Assembly: GCA_025757645.1 (NCBI GenBank)
Contig: CP107216.1
Coordinates: 2,314,858-2,378,857, forward strand
Length of the DNA: 64,000 bases
Direction of reading: 5' to 3'
From: Clostridiales bacterium
Lineage (GTDB): Bacteria; Bacillota; Clostridia; Oscillospirales; Oscillospiraceae
Part shown: positions 1 through 8,410 of the stretch, piece after piece
How positions within the stretch are numbered: the stretch's first letter is position 1
Layout of the letters: every line of letters starts with the position of its first letter
The notes under the pieces: generated by a model
Told to the model about the DNA's origin: nothing
Databases searched by the model: none
What the model saw: only the letters and a program-made list of their open reading frames with translations
Position numbers and translations under genes: made by a program

Positions 1-204
1 GCCTTCCACGATGAAGTGGTGGTCGATGCACTCACGGATCTTTGCTTCTTCCTCATCGGTGAGGTCTTTCACGCGGGTGTCCGGATTGATGCCGGTCATG
101 TCAAGAATCTTTTTTGCGCTGGTTCTGCCGATACCATAAACGTAGGTCAGGCCAATTTCAATTCGCTTGTCCTTGGGCAGGTCAACGCCGGCGATACGTG
201 CCAT
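1..204 (-). CDS. rpsM: 30S ribosomal protein S13, 3' end cut by window edge
   Basis: Reading leftward from ATG at 204, the product starts MARIAGVDLPKDKRIEIGL and continues through YVYGIGRTSA, the conserved S13 N-terminus. S13 sits in the 30S head and contacts S19 and the A/P-site tRNAs. The gene runs off the left edge, so only about 68 residues are visible. It lies 116 bp beyond rpmJ; a terminator-like hairpin in that gap may reduce readthrough into the alpha operon (rpsM, and probably rpsK, rpsD, rpoA outside the window). Confidence 0.97.
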   Translation of the reverse strand, partial: MARIAGVDLPKDKRIEIGLTYVYGIGRTSAKKILDMTGINPDTRVKDLTDEEEAKIRECIDHHFIVEG

Positions 205-244
205 CTTATTCGATCATTCCTTTCGAAATTTTTGTTCCGCGCGC

Positions 245-267
245 AAAAAGGGAGGCGACTTACTCCC
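245..267 (-). terminator. terminator-like hairpin between rpmJ and rpsM
   Basis: On the minus strand GGGAG (267-263) and CTCCC (254-250) can pair around an 8-nt loop and are followed by five T (249-245). The stem is only 5 bp, so it is more likely a partial attenuator or RNA-processing site than a full stop; rpsM needs transcription from upstream. Confidence 0.3.
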
Positions 268-320
268 GCCGGAGGGAGCCGACCTTCTGGCGCGGATGTG
301 TTAGGACTTACAGGGTCAGA

Positions 321-434
321 TCAGCCCTGTCTCTGTTTGTGCTTCGGGTTTTCGCAGATAACCATGACTTTGCCCTTGCGCTTGATGACCTTGCACTTTT
401 CGCACATGGGCTTGACACTCGGTCTGACTTTCAT
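321..434 (-). CDS. rpmJ: 50S ribosomal protein L36
   Basis: A 37-codon gene starting MKVRPSVKPMCEKCKVIKRK and ending in KHKQRQG, the exact usual length. It has the zinc-ribbon residues of the Cys-containing L36 form: the CEKC pair, then a further Cys (VICE) and His (PKHK). L36 is a small late-assembling 50S protein. It follows infA by 13 bp with an AGGAGG site, the normal infA-rpmJ-rpsM order. Confidence 0.97.
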   Translation of the reverse strand: MKVRPSVKPMCEKCKVIKRKGKVMVICENPKHKQRQG

Positions 435-447
435 TGTAGTTAACCTC

Positions 448-666
448 CTACTTGCTTCTCCAGGTGATGCGGCCGCGCGTCAGATCATACGGAGACATCT
501 GAACCGTGACCTTGTCACCGGGGAGGATTCTGATAAAGTTCATCCGGAGCTTTCCGGAGATGTGCGCCAGGATGATGTGGCCGTTGCCGATATCAACCCG
601 GAACGTCGTGTTGGGCAGGGATTCGACGACCGTGCCCTCCAGTTCGATTACATCGTCTTTTGCCAA
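448..666 (-). CDS. infA: translation initiation factor IF-1
   Basis: The 72-residue product has the OB fold of IF-1, with the family start (M/L)AKDDVIELEGTVVESLPN and the tail YDLTRGRITWR. IF-1 binds the 30S A site during initiation. I chose a TTG start at 666 because it gives the exact family length and follows AGGAGG by 10 nt; the longer frame to 708 adds 14 unrelated residues and overlaps map. The TTG start may keep expression low. Confidence 0.95.
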   Translation of the reverse strand: MAKDDVIELEGTVVESLPNTTFRVDIGNGHIILAHISGKLRMNFIRILPGDKVTVQMSPYDLTRGRITWRSK

Positions 667-704
667 GGTATTTGAACCTCCTAAGGTTTTTCGGGACGCA
701 CCCG

Positions 705-1460
705 TCAAATGTCGTCTGCGAACGTCAGGATCTCCGGCTCGCCGTCGGTGACGAGCAGAGAGTTTTCGTAGTGCGCCGACAGGCTGCCGTCCGCCGTGAC
801 CACGGTCCAGCCGTTGTCCAGAACACGGACCTCGTACCCGCCGACGTTGACCATCGGCTCCACGGCGATCGTCATGTTCTTCTGCAGACGCGGGCCGTGG
901 CCGGGCTTGCCGTAGTTCGGGATCTCGGGCGCCTCGTGCAGGCTGGCGCCGACACCATGGCCGACATACTCGCGCACGAGCGAATAGCCATAGCTCTCGG
1001 CGTACTCCTGAACGGCGTGGCCGATGTCGGAGATGCGGTAGCCGACGCGGGCAAATTGGATGCCCTCGAAAAAGCTCTGGCGCGTGATGCGGATCAGGCG
1101 CAGGGCCTCATCCGAGCACTTGCCGCACGGGAACGTGCCCGCGCAGTCGCCGTTGAAGCCGCGGTAGCGGGCGCCGACGTCGACGCTGACGATATCGCCC
1201 TCATGCAGGACGCGGTCGCCGGGGATGCCGTGGATGATCTCGTCATTGACGGAGATGCATGCCGCCGTCGGGAAGCCGCCGTCGGTCATGAAGCACGGCG
1301 ACGCGCCGGACTTTGTGATGAACTTGTGCACTTCGCGGTTGATCTGGCGGGTGGTCACACCCGGCTCCACCATCTGACGCGCGACGGTACGCGCGCCAGC
1401 GGTGATCCGGCCGGCCTGCCGCATGAGATCCACTTCAGGATCGGATTTGATGATAATCAT
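705..1460 (-). CDS. map: methionine aminopeptidase, type I
   Basis: 251 residues, the usual length of a short type I MetAP, which removes the N-terminal Met from new proteins. Metal-binding motifs are visible: VDVGA and GDCAGTF for the two Asp, the HGVG histidine, the Glu in VEPM, and the Glu in AHYENS near the C-terminus. The start codon overlaps the end of adk by 4 bp, so the two are translationally coupled. The order adk-map-infA downstream of secY is standard in Firmicutes. Confidence 0.97.
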   Translation of the reverse strand: MIIIKSDPEVDLMRQAGRITAGARTVARQMVEPGVTTRQINREVHKFITKSGASPCFMTDGGFPTAACISVNDEIIHGIPGDRVLHEGDIVSVDVGARYRGFNGDCAGTFPCGKCSDEALRLIRITRQSFFEGIQFARVGYRISDIGHAVQEYAESYGYSLVREYVGHGVGASLHEAPEIPNYGKPGHGPRLQKNMTIAVEPMVNVGGYEVRVLDNGWTVVTADGSLSAHYENSLLVTDGEPEILTFADDI

Positions 1461-2092
1461 TCCAGACCCAGAGCTTTCTCGATCGCAGCGGTCGTGGCCT
1501 CGATGGTCGGCTGGTTATCGACCTTGACGAGCTTGCCGCGCTGGGCATAGAAGTCCTTGAGTGGCTCGGTCTCGGCATGGTAGACGTCCAGGCGCGCCTT
1601 CACGGTCTCGGGAGCGTCGTCCTTGCGGATGGTCAGCTCACCGCCGCAGAAGTCGCACTTGCCTTCCACCTTGGGAGGATTGGAGACGATGTGGAACGTG
1701 GCGCTGCAGTCCTTGCAGGTCCGGCGGCCGGACATACGCTCGATGATGGTCTCGTCCGCGATCTCGATCGAGAGGGCGGTGTCGACGTCGATGCCGTGCT
1801 GCTCCAGCGCTTCCGCCTGGGGGATCGTGCGCGGCATACCGTCGAGGATATAACCATTGGCGCAGTCGGGCTCAGCCAGACGCTCGCAGACGATGCCGAT
1901 GATGACGTCGTCCGGAACGAGCTTGCCGCTTTCCACGTAGGATTTTGCTTTCAGACCCACGGGCGTGCCGTTTTTCATGGCCGCGCGCAGGATGTTGCCG
2001 GTGGAAATGGTGGGGATATTCAGCTTGCGGCTGAGGATCTCAGCCTGCGTACCCTTGCCCGCACCGGGGGCACCTAACAAAACAAGTTTCAT
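1457..2092 (-). CDS. adk: adenylate kinase, zinc-lid type
   Basis: 211 residues catalysing ATP + AMP to 2 ADP. The P-loop GAPGAGKGT is at residues 7-15. The long lid contains two Cys pairs (CKDC and CDFC), the structural zinc site of Gram-positive Adk. I chose the second ATG (2092): AGGAGG abuts the first ATG at 2101 but lies 9 nt before the second. The gene lies 16 bp after secY, and its stop overlaps the map start. Confidence 0.97.
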   Translation of the reverse strand: MKLVLLGAPGAGKGTQAEILSRKLNIPTISTGNILRAAMKNGTPVGLKAKSYVESGKLVPDDVIIGIVCERLAEPDCANGYILDGMPRTIPQAEALEQHGIDVDTALSIEIADETIIERMSGRRTCKDCSATFHIVSNPPKVEGKCDFCGGELTIRKDDAPETVKARLDVYHAETEPLKDFYAQRGKLVKVDNQPTIEATTAAIEKALGLE

Positions 2093-2108
2093 TGTGTGCA
2101 TCCTCCTA

Positions 2109-3407
2109 TCAGTTCAGGAAGCCCTTGTAGTTGCGCATGAGCATCTGCGCCTCGAGTGCGCGGACGGTCTCAAGTGCAACACCGACAACGATGATGATGG
2201 ACGTGCCGCCCAGGGAAATACCGGTGAGCTGCTCCGCCTTCGAGCACGCGCTGACGATCAGCGGCGTGATCGCGATGACGCTCAGGTAGATCGCGCCGAA
2301 GAGCGTGATCTTGTTGAGCACCTTCTGGATGAATTCGCTCGTCGGCTTGCCTGCACGGAAGCCCGGGATGAACCCACCGTTCTTCTTCAGGTTGTTGGCG
2401 ACCTCGATCGGGTTGAACTGGATCGTGGAGTAGAAGTAGCTGAAGAAGATGATGAGCAGGAAGTAGATGACGATATACGGCCAGGTGGTCGTATCAAAGA
2501 TGTGCTTCATGACCCAACCGTTCTGCCACTTCGGAACGAAGGCGCAGATGGTGGCCGGCAGCGACGCGATCGACTGGGCGAAGATGATCGGCAGGACGCC
2601 GCTCATGTTCACCTTCATCGGCAGGTGCGTGCTCTGGCCGCCGTACATCTTGCGGCCGACCACGCGCTTGGAATACTGCACCGGCAGACGGCGCTCGGCG
2701 TCGTTGACGAGCACGATGAGCACGATGAGCAGCAGGGCGCCGAGGTACATCAGCACCAGGACCCACCAGGCGAGGTCGCCATTGGCGACGTTGTTGATCT
2801 GGCGGATGATGGAGTTCGGGAAGCGGGCGACGATGCTCACGAACAGGATGATCGAGATACCGTTGCCGATGCCGAACTCGGTGATCTGCTCACCAAGCCA
2901 CATGATGAGGGCGGAGCCGGACGTAAAGGTCAGGATGATGACGATGGCTGCCCAGACATTGCTGGCAAAGTCCGCGTTGATGAGGCTGTAGTTGCGCATC
3001 ATCATATAATACGCAAAGCCCTGCAGCAGGCCGATGGCGACCGTGCTGTAGCGGGTGATGCTGGCGATCTTCTTCTTGCCTTCCTCGCCGCCTTCCTTCT
3101 GCAGACGCTCCAGAGCGGGGATCGCAATGCACAGGAGCTGAATGATGATGGAAGCGTTGATGTACGGCTGGATGGACAGTGCGAAGATCGTCGCCTGAGA
3201 GAACGCGCCGCCGGACATGACGTTGAACAGGCCCAGGATCGTGTTCTGCAGGCCACTAGCCTGGAAGTAGTCGGCCAGTGCTTTGGTGTCGACGAAAGGT
3301 ACGGGTACGGCATTGCCGAGACGGTAAAGCAGGACAATCAGAAGCGTAAAGAGAATTTTCTTGCGCAGTTCCTCAATGCGCCATGCGTTACGAAATGTCT
3401 GGAGCAC
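2109..3407 (-). CDS. secY: preprotein translocase subunit SecY
   Basis: 432 residues with about ten hydrophobic segments, the channel of the Sec translocon that works with SecE, SecG and the SecA encoded at 17-20 kb. Typical stretches include FNVMSGGAFSQ (plug/TM2 region), QPYINASIIIQ and the cytosolic loop with RRLPVQYSKR, which contacts ribosome and SecA. The start is GTG at 3407, after GAGGTG and almost abutting the rplO stop. It sits between rplO and adk, as usual. Confidence 0.97.
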   Translation of the reverse strand: MLQTFRNAWRIEELRKKILFTLLIVLLYRLGNAVPVPFVDTKALADYFQASGLQNTILGLFNVMSGGAFSQATIFALSIQPYINASIIIQLLCIAIPALERLQKEGGEEGKKKIASITRYSTVAIGLLQGFAYYMMMRNYSLINADFASNVWAAIVIILTFTSGSALIMWLGEQITEFGIGNGISIILFVSIVARFPNSIIRQINNVANGDLAWWVLVLMYLGALLLIVLIVLVNDAERRLPVQYSKRVVGRKMYGGQSTHLPMKVNMSGVLPIIFAQSIASLPATICAFVPKWQNGWVMKHIFDTTTWPYIVIYFLLIIFFSYFYSTIQFNPIEVANNLKKNGGFIPGFRAGKPTSEFIQKVLNKITLFGAIYLSVIAITPLIVSACSKAEQLTGISLGGTSIIIVVGVALETVRALEAQMLMRNYKGFLN

Positions 3408-3408
3408 C

Positions 3409-3849
3409 TTACACCACCTCAGCCTTTCCTCCTGCTGCCTCGATCTTCGCTTTCGCGGATTCGGAGAACGCAGAAGCCTTCACAGTCAGCTTCTTGGTGA
3501 TTTCGCCGTTGCCAAGGATCTTCACACCGTAGGTGCACTTGCTAAGGATGCCGGCATCGAGCAGGGCCTTTGCGTCGACGACAGCGCCGTCTTCAAACTT
3601 CTCCAGAGCGGAGACGTTCACGCTCTCGAGCGGTTTGGCAAAGATGTTGTGGAAGCCGCGCTTCGGGATGCGGCGGGCCAGAGGCATCTGGCCGCCTTCG
3701 AAGCCGATGCGGACGCCGCCGCCGCTGCGGGCCTTCTGGCCCTTATGACCGCGGCCTGCGGTCTTGCCGTTGCCGGTCGCGTGGCCGCGGCCCTTGCGCT
3801 TGCCGACATGGGTGGAGCCCACAACGGGAGAAAGTTCGTTGATATTCAT
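3409..3849 (-). CDS. rplO: 50S ribosomal protein L15
   Basis: 146 residues, the usual length. The N-terminus has the Gly/Arg-rich GRGHATGNGKTAGRGHKGQ stretch that threads into 23S rRNA, followed by GFEGGQMPLARRIPKRGF. It lies between rpmD and secY in the spc order. Confidence 0.98.
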   Translation of the reverse strand: MNINELSPVVGSTHVGKRKGRGHATGNGKTAGRGHKGQKARSGGGVRIGFEGGQMPLARRIPKRGFHNIFAKPLESVNVSALEKFEDGAVVDAKALLDAGILSKCTYGVKILGNGEITKKLTVKASAFSESAKAKIEAAGGKAEVV

Positions 3850-3863
3850 TTTGGGGGCCCTCC

Positions 3864-4046
3864 TTATTCTTCTTCAGTGACGGCGACGAGATAGCCGATC
3901 TTGGCGATCTTGCCGCGGGTCTGCGGGTTATCGGGCTGCACGGTCTCGTTGCCGATCTTGTGCAGGCCGAGGGAGTTGGCGGTGGCAATGTGCTTGGCAT
4001 TGCGGCCGCTGAGGCTCTTGACGAGCTTAATCTTCAGATTTGCCAT
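3864..4046 (-). CDS. rpmD: 50S ribosomal protein L30
   Basis: 60 residues with the conserved KIKLVKSLSGRNAKHIATAN start and the IGYLV beta strand near the C-terminus. L30 is a small 50S surface protein. It sits between rpsE and rplO with 14-bp gaps on both sides. Confidence 0.98.
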   Translation of the reverse strand: MANLKIKLVKSLSGRNAKHIATANSLGLHKIGNETVQPDNPQTRGKIAKIGYLVAVTEEE

Positions 4047-4060
4047 GTCTCAGCCCCTCC

Positions 4061-4591
4061 TTAACCCAGAATCTCTTCGGCGGTCTTGCCTCTGTAAACA
4101 GCGACCTGCTGGGCGTTGCGCAGAGACTTCAGACCTTCCATCGTCGCGGCGACAACGTTCGCCGGGTTGTTCGAGCGCAGGCACTTGGTACGGATGTCCT
4201 TGATGCCGGCAGCCTCGACCACAGCACGCACGGCGCCGCCGGCGATCACGCCGGTGCCGGGTGCGGCGGGCTTGAGCAGCACGCGGCCGGCGCCGAACTC
4301 GCCGATGACCTCGTGCGGGATCGTCGTGCCCTGCAGGGTCACGGTGGTCAGGTTCTTCTTCGCGTCCTCCAGGCCCTTGCGGATCGCTTCGGAAACTTCG
4401 GCAGCTTTGCCGAGGCCGAAGCCCACGCGGCCCTTGCCGTCGCCGACGACGACCAGTGCGGAGAACTTTGCGACGCGGCCGCCCTTAACGGTCTTGGAAA
4501 CGCGGTTGAGGGCAACGACTTTTTCGCTGAATTCCTGGGGCTCATCGCTGCGGTTGCGGCGGTTGTCCCGTCTGTCATTGTTATATGCCAT
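4061..4591 (-). CDS. rpsE: 30S ribosomal protein S5
   Basis: 176 residues with the double-stranded-RNA-binding N-terminal domain (VVALNRVSKTVKGGR, then VGFGLGKA) and the C-terminal S5 domain (PAAPGTGVIAGGAVR). The N-terminus is a short Arg/Asn-rich extension. S5 supports decoding fidelity. It follows rplR by 17 bp. Confidence 0.98.
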   Translation of the reverse strand: MAYNNDRRDNRRNRSDEPQEFSEKVVALNRVSKTVKGGRVAKFSALVVVGDGKGRVGFGLGKAAEVSEAIRKGLEDAKKNLTTVTLQGTTIPHEVIGEFGAGRVLLKPAAPGTGVIAGGAVRAVVEAAGIKDIRTKCLRSNNPANVVAATMEGLKSLRNAQQVAVYRGKTAEEILG

Positions 4592-4608
4592 TTCGTTTCC
4601 TCCTCCCG

Positions 4609-4968
4609 TTAGAACTTCAGGCCGCCCTCGCGGGCGCCTTCTGCCAGAGCCTTGACGCGGCCATGGTACACGTTGCCGCCGCGGTCGAACACGACCTCGG
4701 TGATGCCGGCCGCCACGGCGCGCTCGCCGATGAGCTTGCCGATCTTGGCTGCCGCTTCGCAGTTGCCACCATTGCCTTCAAAGCCCTTTTCCACGGTGGA
4801 GGCGCTGCAGAGCGTCTTACCGGCGACATCGTCGATGATCTGGGCATAAATGTTGTTTTCGCTGCGGAACACGCTCAGACGCGGTCTCTCGGCCGTGCCG
4901 GAGATCTTGCCGCGCACTCTCTGGTGACGGCGAACGCGCTGCGCTTTCGTATTCGGTCTCTTAATCAT
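4609..4968 (-). CDS. rplR: 50S ribosomal protein L18
   Basis: 119 residues with the 5S rRNA-binding features of L18: basic N-terminus (RRHQRVRGKISGTAERPRL), then SVFRSENNIYAQIIDD, and the tail VVFDRGGNVYHGRVKALA. It lies between rplF and rpsE. Confidence 0.98.
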   Translation of the reverse strand: MIKRPNTKAQRVRRHQRVRGKISGTAERPRLSVFRSENNIYAQIIDDVAGKTLCSASTVEKGFEGNGGNCEAAAKIGKLIGERAVAAGITEVVFDRGGNVYHGRVKALAEGAREGGLKF

Positions 4969-4984
4969 TCAGGCACACCTCCAA

Positions 4985-5524
4985 TTACTTCGCGCCGGTC
5001 TTGCCTTCTTTGCGGCGGATATGCTCGTAATCGTACTTGATGCCCTTGCCCTTGTACGGCTCGGGCGGACGCTTCGCGCGCACTTCTGCTGCAAACTGGC
5101 CGACCTTTTCCTTGTCGATACCCTTGATAATGACCTGGTTCGGGTTCGGGACATCGATCTGGATGTCCGCGTTCTCGGACACGGTGACCGTGTGCGAGAA
5201 GCCCAGGTGCATAACCAGGTTCTGACCTTCCTTCACGGCTCTGTAGCCGACGCCGTTGATCTCGAGCGTCTTGCTGAAGCCCTCGGTCACGCCGATGACC
5301 ATGTTGTGGATCAGCGTGCGGGTCAGGCCGTGCAGGGAGCGGTGCAATTTGTCATCGCTCGGGCGGGTGACATGGATGGTGTTGCCTTCGACCGTGACGG
5401 TCATGTCCGGGTGCACGTTGTGCGACAGGGTGCCCTTCGGGCCCTTGACGGTGACAACGTTGCCATTGCAGGTGACTTCAACGCCTGCGGGGATCTCAAT
5501 GGGAGCTCTACCAATTCTAGACAT
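4985..5524 (-). CDS. rplF: 50S ribosomal protein L6
   Basis: 179 residues made of the duplicated L6 fold, starting MSRIGRAPIEIPAGVEV and ending in the conserved KRPPEPYKGKGIKY block that binds helix 97 of 23S rRNA. It lies between rpsH and rplR. Confidence 0.98.
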   Translation of the reverse strand: MSRIGRAPIEIPAGVEVTCNGNVVTVKGPKGTLSHNVHPDMTVTVEGNTIHVTRPSDDKLHRSLHGLTRTLIHNMVIGVTEGFSKTLEINGVGYRAVKEGQNLVMHLGFSHTVTVSENADIQIDVPNPNQVIIKGIDKEKVGQFAAEVRAKRPPEPYKGKGIKYDYEHIRRKEGKTGAK

Positions 5525-5539
5525 TGTTCTGTACCTCCC

Positions 5540-5938
5540 TTACCACACGAACGCGAGGACTTCGCCGCCGACGTGCTGCGCACGCGCTTTCTTGTCGGTC
5601 ATGATGCCCTTCGAGGTGGAGATGATCGCGATGCCGAGGCCGCGCAGGACCTGCGGCAGCTCGTCAGCGCCGGCGTAGACACGCAGGCCGGGCTTGGAGA
5701 CTCTGCGGAGGCCCTGGATGGCCTTCTCTTTGCCGGGGAGATACTTCAGGGTGATGCGGATGACGCCCTGGGTGCCGTCATCAATGAGCTGGAAGCTCTT
5801 GATGTAGCCTTCCTCGAGAAGAATTTCGGCGATGGCCTTCTTCATCTTGGAATTCGGGACGTCCACGGTTTCGTGCCGAGCGCTGCCAGCGTTGCGGATG
5901 CGGGTCAGCATATCGGCGATGGGATCGGTGATCTGCAT
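5540..5938 (-). CDS. rpsH: 30S ribosomal protein S8
   Basis: 132 residues with the S8 N-terminus (DPIADMLTRIRNAG) and the C-terminal RNA-binding block GIAIISTSKGIMTDKKAR. S8 binds 16S rRNA helix 21 and in other bacteria represses the spc operon. Unusually, a 520-bp non-coding stretch separates it from rpsN upstream. Confidence 0.98.
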   Translation of the reverse strand: MQITDPIADMLTRIRNAGSARHETVDVPNSKMKKAIAEILLEEGYIKSFQLIDDGTQGVIRITLKYLPGKEKAIQGLRRVSKPGLRVYAGADELPQVLRGLGIAIISTSKGIMTDKKARAQHVGGEVLAFVW

Positions 5939-6458
5939 TTGTGTTTCCTCCTTAGTTAGAAGTTACCGATGATACGGTTTGGGCGGCGAGGTTCCGCATG
6001 AATGCTTGATTCCCTGCGGCCTTTCGTCATCCCTGCCCTTTCTGCGAAGGGGCAAAAGCTTGCTTTCGTGACGCGCGGTCCATTTTCATGTCGCCGCCGG
6101 AGGCGGCGGCACGGCCGCGGTGCCGGGCGGCACAAAAGCGGTGAGCCATGCATGCGCGCCGGGTCAAACGCACAGGCATGGGCGGGGCGCGGCACCGGAA
6201 CTCAGATCATAAGGACCGGCACCGTATTTCAGTGCGCACCGGCAGCCGCAGATCCAGCTGCGGCTGCGCGGGGCGAACTTACAGAAGTTGGGGCTGAACG
6301 CGAGGGTTCAGCGCTGGGCGGAAATTTTTCGTCAGGCGGTGTGCACCGCGCAGCCGTTATCCCGCCCCGGGCGAAATTCTGTTGGTTGGCGAAGGGCGCT
6401 GTGCGCAGCTGTATCTGGTATACAGCAAGCACAGCTCACAATGCCAAACGGCAGAATT
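5939..6458. other. 520-bp non-coding spacer inside the ribosomal operon
   Basis: No supported gene lies between rpsN and rpsH. The frames crossing it resemble no ribosomal protein. It contains GC-rich inverted repeats, for example CAGCCGCAG/CTGCGGCTG near 6243-6266 and GCCGCC/GGCGGC near 6091-6104, so the transcript could fold. I see no convincing promoter. Neighbouring genes in the cluster are mostly 10-20 bp apart, so this is out of character. Confidence 0.6.
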
Positions 6459-6644
6459 TTACCAGCTGGCTTTGCGGACGCCGGGGATCTGACCCTTGTA
6501 CGCCAGCTCACGGAAGCAGATACGGCAGATGCCGTAGTTGCGCAGGTAAGCGTGGGGACGGCCGCAGATCTTGCAGCGGTTGTACTGACGGGTGGAGTAC
6601 TTCGCGGGCGCCTGCTGCTTGAGGATCATAGATTTCTTAGCCAT
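6459..6644 (-). CDS. rpsN: 30S ribosomal protein S14, zinc type (type Z)
   Basis: 61 residues, the short zinc-binding S14 form, with the Cys-X2-Cys pairs in RCKICGRPHAYLRNYG and CRICFREL. S14 sits in the 30S head. It follows rplE by 15 bp. The next gene (rpsH) is unusually far away. Confidence 0.98.
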   Translation of the reverse strand: MAKKSMILKQQAPAKYSTRQYNRCKICGRPHAYLRNYGICRICFRELAYKGQIPGVRKASW

Positions 6645-6659
6645 TGTGTCGCTCCTCCC

Positions 6660-7214
6660 TTATGCTTTGGTGACGAACGGGGCGCCCATGAGCTTGAGCA
6701 GCTCGCGTGCTTCCTCATCGGTCTTGGCGGTGGTGATGATGGCGATGTTCATGCCGCGGAGCTTCTCGATCTTATCGTACTCGATCTCGGGGAAGATGAT
6801 CTGCTCCTTGAGGCCGAGGCTGTAGTTGCCGCGGCCGTCGAACGCATCGGCCGAGATGCCGCGGAAGTCGCGGACACGAGGCAGCGCGATGTTGAACAGG
6901 CGATCCAGGAACTCCCACATACGGTCCTGACGCAGCGTGACCTTCACGCCGACGTGCATACCCTCACGCAGCTTGAAGTTTGCGACGCTCTTCTTGGCGA
7001 CGGTCGCAACCGCATGCTGGCCGGTGATCGCAGTGATGTCCTTGATGACGGCGTCGAGCGCCTTGGCGTTATCCTTGCAGTCGCCGCAGCCGACGCTGAC
7101 GACGATCTTCTCGATCTTCGGGATCTGCATAACGCTCTCGTACTGGAACTTCGTCATCAGAGCGGGAGCGACTTCCTCCACATACTTCTTCTTCATAGAA
7201 GGCATATTTGCCAT
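6660..7214 (-). CDS. rplE: 50S ribosomal protein L5
   Basis: 184 residues with the L5 5S-rRNA-binding signatures: VSVGCGD, GLKEQIIFPEI and MNIAIITTAKTDEEARELL. L5 is part of the central protuberance. It lies between rplX and rpsN. Confidence 0.98.
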   Translation of the reverse strand: MANMPSMKKKYVEEVAPALMTKFQYESVMQIPKIEKIVVSVGCGDCKDNAKALDAVIKDITAITGQHAVATVAKKSVANFKLREGMHVGVKVTLRQDRMWEFLDRLFNIALPRVRDFRGISADAFDGRGNYSLGLKEQIIFPEIEYDKIEKLRGMNIAIITTAKTDEEARELLKLMGAPFVTKA

Positions 7215-7232
7215 AGTTCGTTGCTCCCTCCT

Positions 7233-7538
7233 TTACAGTTCGGCGCCGCACTTCTTGCAGACGCGGACTTTCTTGCCGTCGGTGATCTTGTGCGCAATGC
7301 GGGTCGGCTTGCCGCACTTCGGGCAGACGACCATGACCTTGCAGGCATAGATCGGGGTTTCGGTCTTGATGATGCCGCCCTGATCCTGCTGATTTTTCGG
7401 CTTCTGGTGCTTCGTGGCGACGTTCACGCCCTCCACGATGAGCTTGCCGCCCTTCGGGTCAGCAGACAGGACTTTGCCTTCCTTGCCCTTGTCCTTGCCG
7501 GACAGGACAACGACTTTATCGTCTTTTTTGATGTTCAT
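7233..7538 (-). CDS. rplX: 50S ribosomal protein L24 with zinc ribbon
   Basis: 101 residues: a KOW domain at the start (DDKVVVLSGKDKGKEGKVL) and a C-terminal zinc ribbon (CPKCGKPTR ... VCKKCGAEL). L24 starts 50S assembly. I chose ATG at 7538, because the longer frame to 7556 begins inside the ribosome-binding site GAGGAGGGCG and overlaps rplN. Confidence 0.97.
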   Translation of the reverse strand: MNIKKDDKVVVLSGKDKGKEGKVLSADPKGGKLIVEGVNVATKHQKPKNQQDQGGIIKTETPIYACKVMVVCPKCGKPTRIAHKITDGKKVRVCKKCGAEL

Positions 7539-7552
7539 GTTCTGCGCCCTCC

Positions 7553-7924
7553 TCAAATAACTTCGGGAGCCAGAGACAGGATCTTCGTGAAGTCACTGTC
7601 GCGGAGCTCACGGGCGACGGGCCCAAAGATACGGGTGCCGCGGGGGTTCTTATCCTCGCCGTTGATCAGGACGGCGGCGTTCTCATCGAAACGCACATAG
7701 GTGCCGTCCGCGCGGCGGACCGGCTTCACGGTGCGGACAACAACAGCCTTGACGACGTCGCCCTTCTTGACCGAGCCGCCGGGGGCCGCCTTGCGCACGG
7801 AAGCAACGATCACGTCGCCGATGCTGGCGTATTTACGCTTGGATCCGCCGAGAACGCGGATGCACTTGATTTCCTTGGCGCCGGTATTGTCGGCAACCTT
7901 CAGATAACTTTCCTGCTGAATCAT
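7553..7924 (-). CDS. rplN: 50S ribosomal protein L14
   Basis: 123 residues, the standard length, with VADNTGAKEIKCIRVLGGS at the start and GTRIFGPVARELR near the end. L14 forms part of the inter-subunit face. It lies between rpsQ and rplX. Confidence 0.98.
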   Translation of the reverse strand: MIQQESYLKVADNTGAKEIKCIRVLGGSKRKYASIGDVIVASVRKAAPGGSVKKGDVVKAVVVRTVKPVRRADGTYVRFDENAAVLINGEDKNPRGTRIFGPVARELRDSDFTKILSLAPEVI

Positions 7925-7936
7925 GTTGTTGCCTCC

Positions 7937-8200
7937 TTACTTCGCCTTTTCCACGATCTCGACCACGCGCCATCTCTTGTCCTTGGACAGGGGGCGGGTC
8001 TCCATCACGCGGACGATATCGCCAACATGGCACTCGTTGTTCTCGTCGTGTGCCTTCAGGCGGTAGGTCTTGCCGATGATCTTTTTATAGACTTTGTGCG
8101 CCACGTGGTCTTCCACGATGACAACGATCGTCTTGTCCATCTTGTCGGACACCACTTTGCCGACGCGGGTCTTGCGGGAAGTCGTTCTCATTTCGTTCAT
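7937..8200 (-). CDS. rpsQ: 30S ribosomal protein S17
   Basis: 87 residues with an OB fold; GKVVSDKMDKTIVVIVE and the tail RPLSKDKRWRVVEI are conserved. Three starts are possible (GTG 8206, ATG 8200, ATG 8191). ATG 8200 is 9 nt from AGGAGG and gives the usual length; the GTG is too close. Confidence 0.95.
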   Translation of the reverse strand: MNEMRTTSRKTRVGKVVSDKMDKTIVVIVEDHVAHKVYKKIIGKTYRLKAHDENNECHVGDIVRVMETRPLSKDKRWRVVEIVEKAK

Positions 8201-8214
8201 TCTCACTTACCTCC

Positions 8215-8409
8215 TCACTGCTCGAGCTGCTTTTCGCGGAGCACGGTTTTGACTCGGGCAATGTCGCGACGCACAGCGGAAATCTTAACGGGGTTGTCAA
8301 GATGATTGGTAGCGTGCTGCATACGGAGCATGAACAGGTCCTTCTTCAGTTCGACCAGCTTGCTTTCCAGCTCAGCGGCGGACATGGAGCGAATTTCACT
8401 AGCTTTCAT
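8215..8409 (-). CDS. rpmC: 50S ribosomal protein L29
   Basis: 64 residues of helical L29, starting MKASEIRSMSAAELESKL, with LFMLRMQHATNHLDNPVKI and IARVKTVLRE. The open frame extends to 8529, but that part lies inside rplP. ATG 8409 almost abuts the rplP stop. L29 borders the polypeptide exit tunnel. Confidence 0.97.
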   Translation of the reverse strand: MKASEIRSMSAAELESKLVELKKDLFMLRMQHATNHLDNPVKISAVRRDIARVKTVLREKQLEQ

Positions 8410-8410
8410 C

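Noticed and set aside
5956..6622. Open frames in the rpsN-rpsH spacer
   Set aside because: Low-complexity Arg/Ala/Pro translations typical of random GC-rich DNA; none has a convincing ribosome-binding site.
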